DNA of 12,505 bases, from positions 1-12,505 of the forward strand of contig JBFKQZ010000070.1 in NCBI GenBank assembly GCA_041627475.1. Direction: 5' to 3'. The stretch is from JBFGFG01 sp041627475. GTDB taxonomy: Bacteria; Actinomycetota; Nitriliruptoria; Nitriliruptorales; Nitriliruptoraceae. This document shows positions 12,438 through 12,505 of the stretch, piece after piece (positions within the stretch are counted from its first letter, which is position 1; every line of letters begins with the position of its first letter). The notes beneath the pieces were generated by a model that saw only the letters and a list, made by a program, of their open reading frames with translations, ran no database searches and was not told the origin of the DNA. The position numbers were made by a program, and so were the translations under genes.

Positions 12438-12505
12438 CAACCGGCTGCGCGGATGATAACCACCCGAGGTGCGAGAGGGGAGGGCGCGTCTGTTGCTGGT
12501 GTGGA
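12437..12505 (-). CDS. Possible C-terminal tail of the gene upstream of parA (candidate rsmG)
   Basis: A minus-strand frame is open from the right edge to a TGA at 12437-12439 and would encode 22 residues ending in VVIIRAAG, the kind of hydrophobic strand that ends many actinobacterial RsmG proteins. Gene order (rsmG is usually upstream of parA) supports it, but third-position GC is lower than in neighbouring genes and another frame is also open, so the region may be non-coding. If it is coding, parS overlaps its stop codon. A TATCAT at 12453-12458 on the minus strand could be a -10 box for parA. Confidence 0.25.
   Translation of the reverse strand, partial: STPATDAPSPLAPRVVIIRAAG

Noticed and set aside
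12500..12505. TGTGGA at the right edge as half of a DnaA box (TGTGGATAA)
   Set aside because: Cut by the window end and only six bases match; no other DnaA box-like sequence is seen in the window.

Overview
The window is very GC-rich DNA with dense, short-spaced genes, many GTG starts and several actinobacterial families, so an actinobacterium is the best fit. The acidic, Asp/Glu-rich proteins and the mixture of neighbours could suit a deep-branching or salt-adapted lineage (for example Nitriliruptoria), but that is a weak inference. The gene order anti-sigma factor, trxB, trxA, cwlM, GNAT protein, parB, parA matches, from memory, the origin-proximal block of Mycobacterium (Rv3912 to Rv3918c). 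The window therefore very probably lies close to oriC.

Layout. At 3-854 (+) is the 3' part of a membrane-anchored anti-sigma-factor-like protein. It converges with a small zinc-finger membrane protein at 858-1358 (-). Next come trxB (1487-2518), trxA (2595-2915) and cwlM (2979-4037), all on the + strand and closed by a strong symmetric terminator at 4043-4071. A cell-wall-anchored LPXTG surface protein with a repetitive acidic stalk (4084-5634, -) sits between cwlM and the GNAT gene, a place where I do not expect it. An approximately 290-bp gap holding three perfect inverted repeats follows. The GNAT gene (5921-6565, -) and a tiny glycine-zipper membrane ORF (6567-6725, -) diverge from a + strand operon with translational overlaps: class I aminotransferase (6781-8040), D-alanine-D-alanine ligase (8037-8969) and HAD-family protein (8966-9646). 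The right end is a - strand operon, parA (11349-12362), parB (10430-11356) and rpiA (9759-10433), again with overlapping start and stop codons. An 18-bp perfect parS palindrome (12420-12437) lies upstream of parA.

How the genes work together. The block couples thiol redox balance (TrxB/TrxA), control of peptidoglycan precursor synthesis (a CwlM-type pseudo-amidase; Ddl) and chromosome segregation (ParA/ParB/parS). The most noteworthy points are these: the CwlM homologue has lost two of its three expected zinc ligands; two genes appear to be leaderless with the same promoter geometry; rpiA is translationally coupled to parB; an LPXTG protein with a 48-bp/12-bp tandem repeat stalk interrupts the conserved block; a 39-bp dyad is centred on a shared -10 element between divergent genes; and the Ddl carries Asp where a metal-binding Asn is usual. 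I see no clearly new multi-gene defence or mobile system, no IS element, no tRNA or rRNA gene and no CRISPR array.
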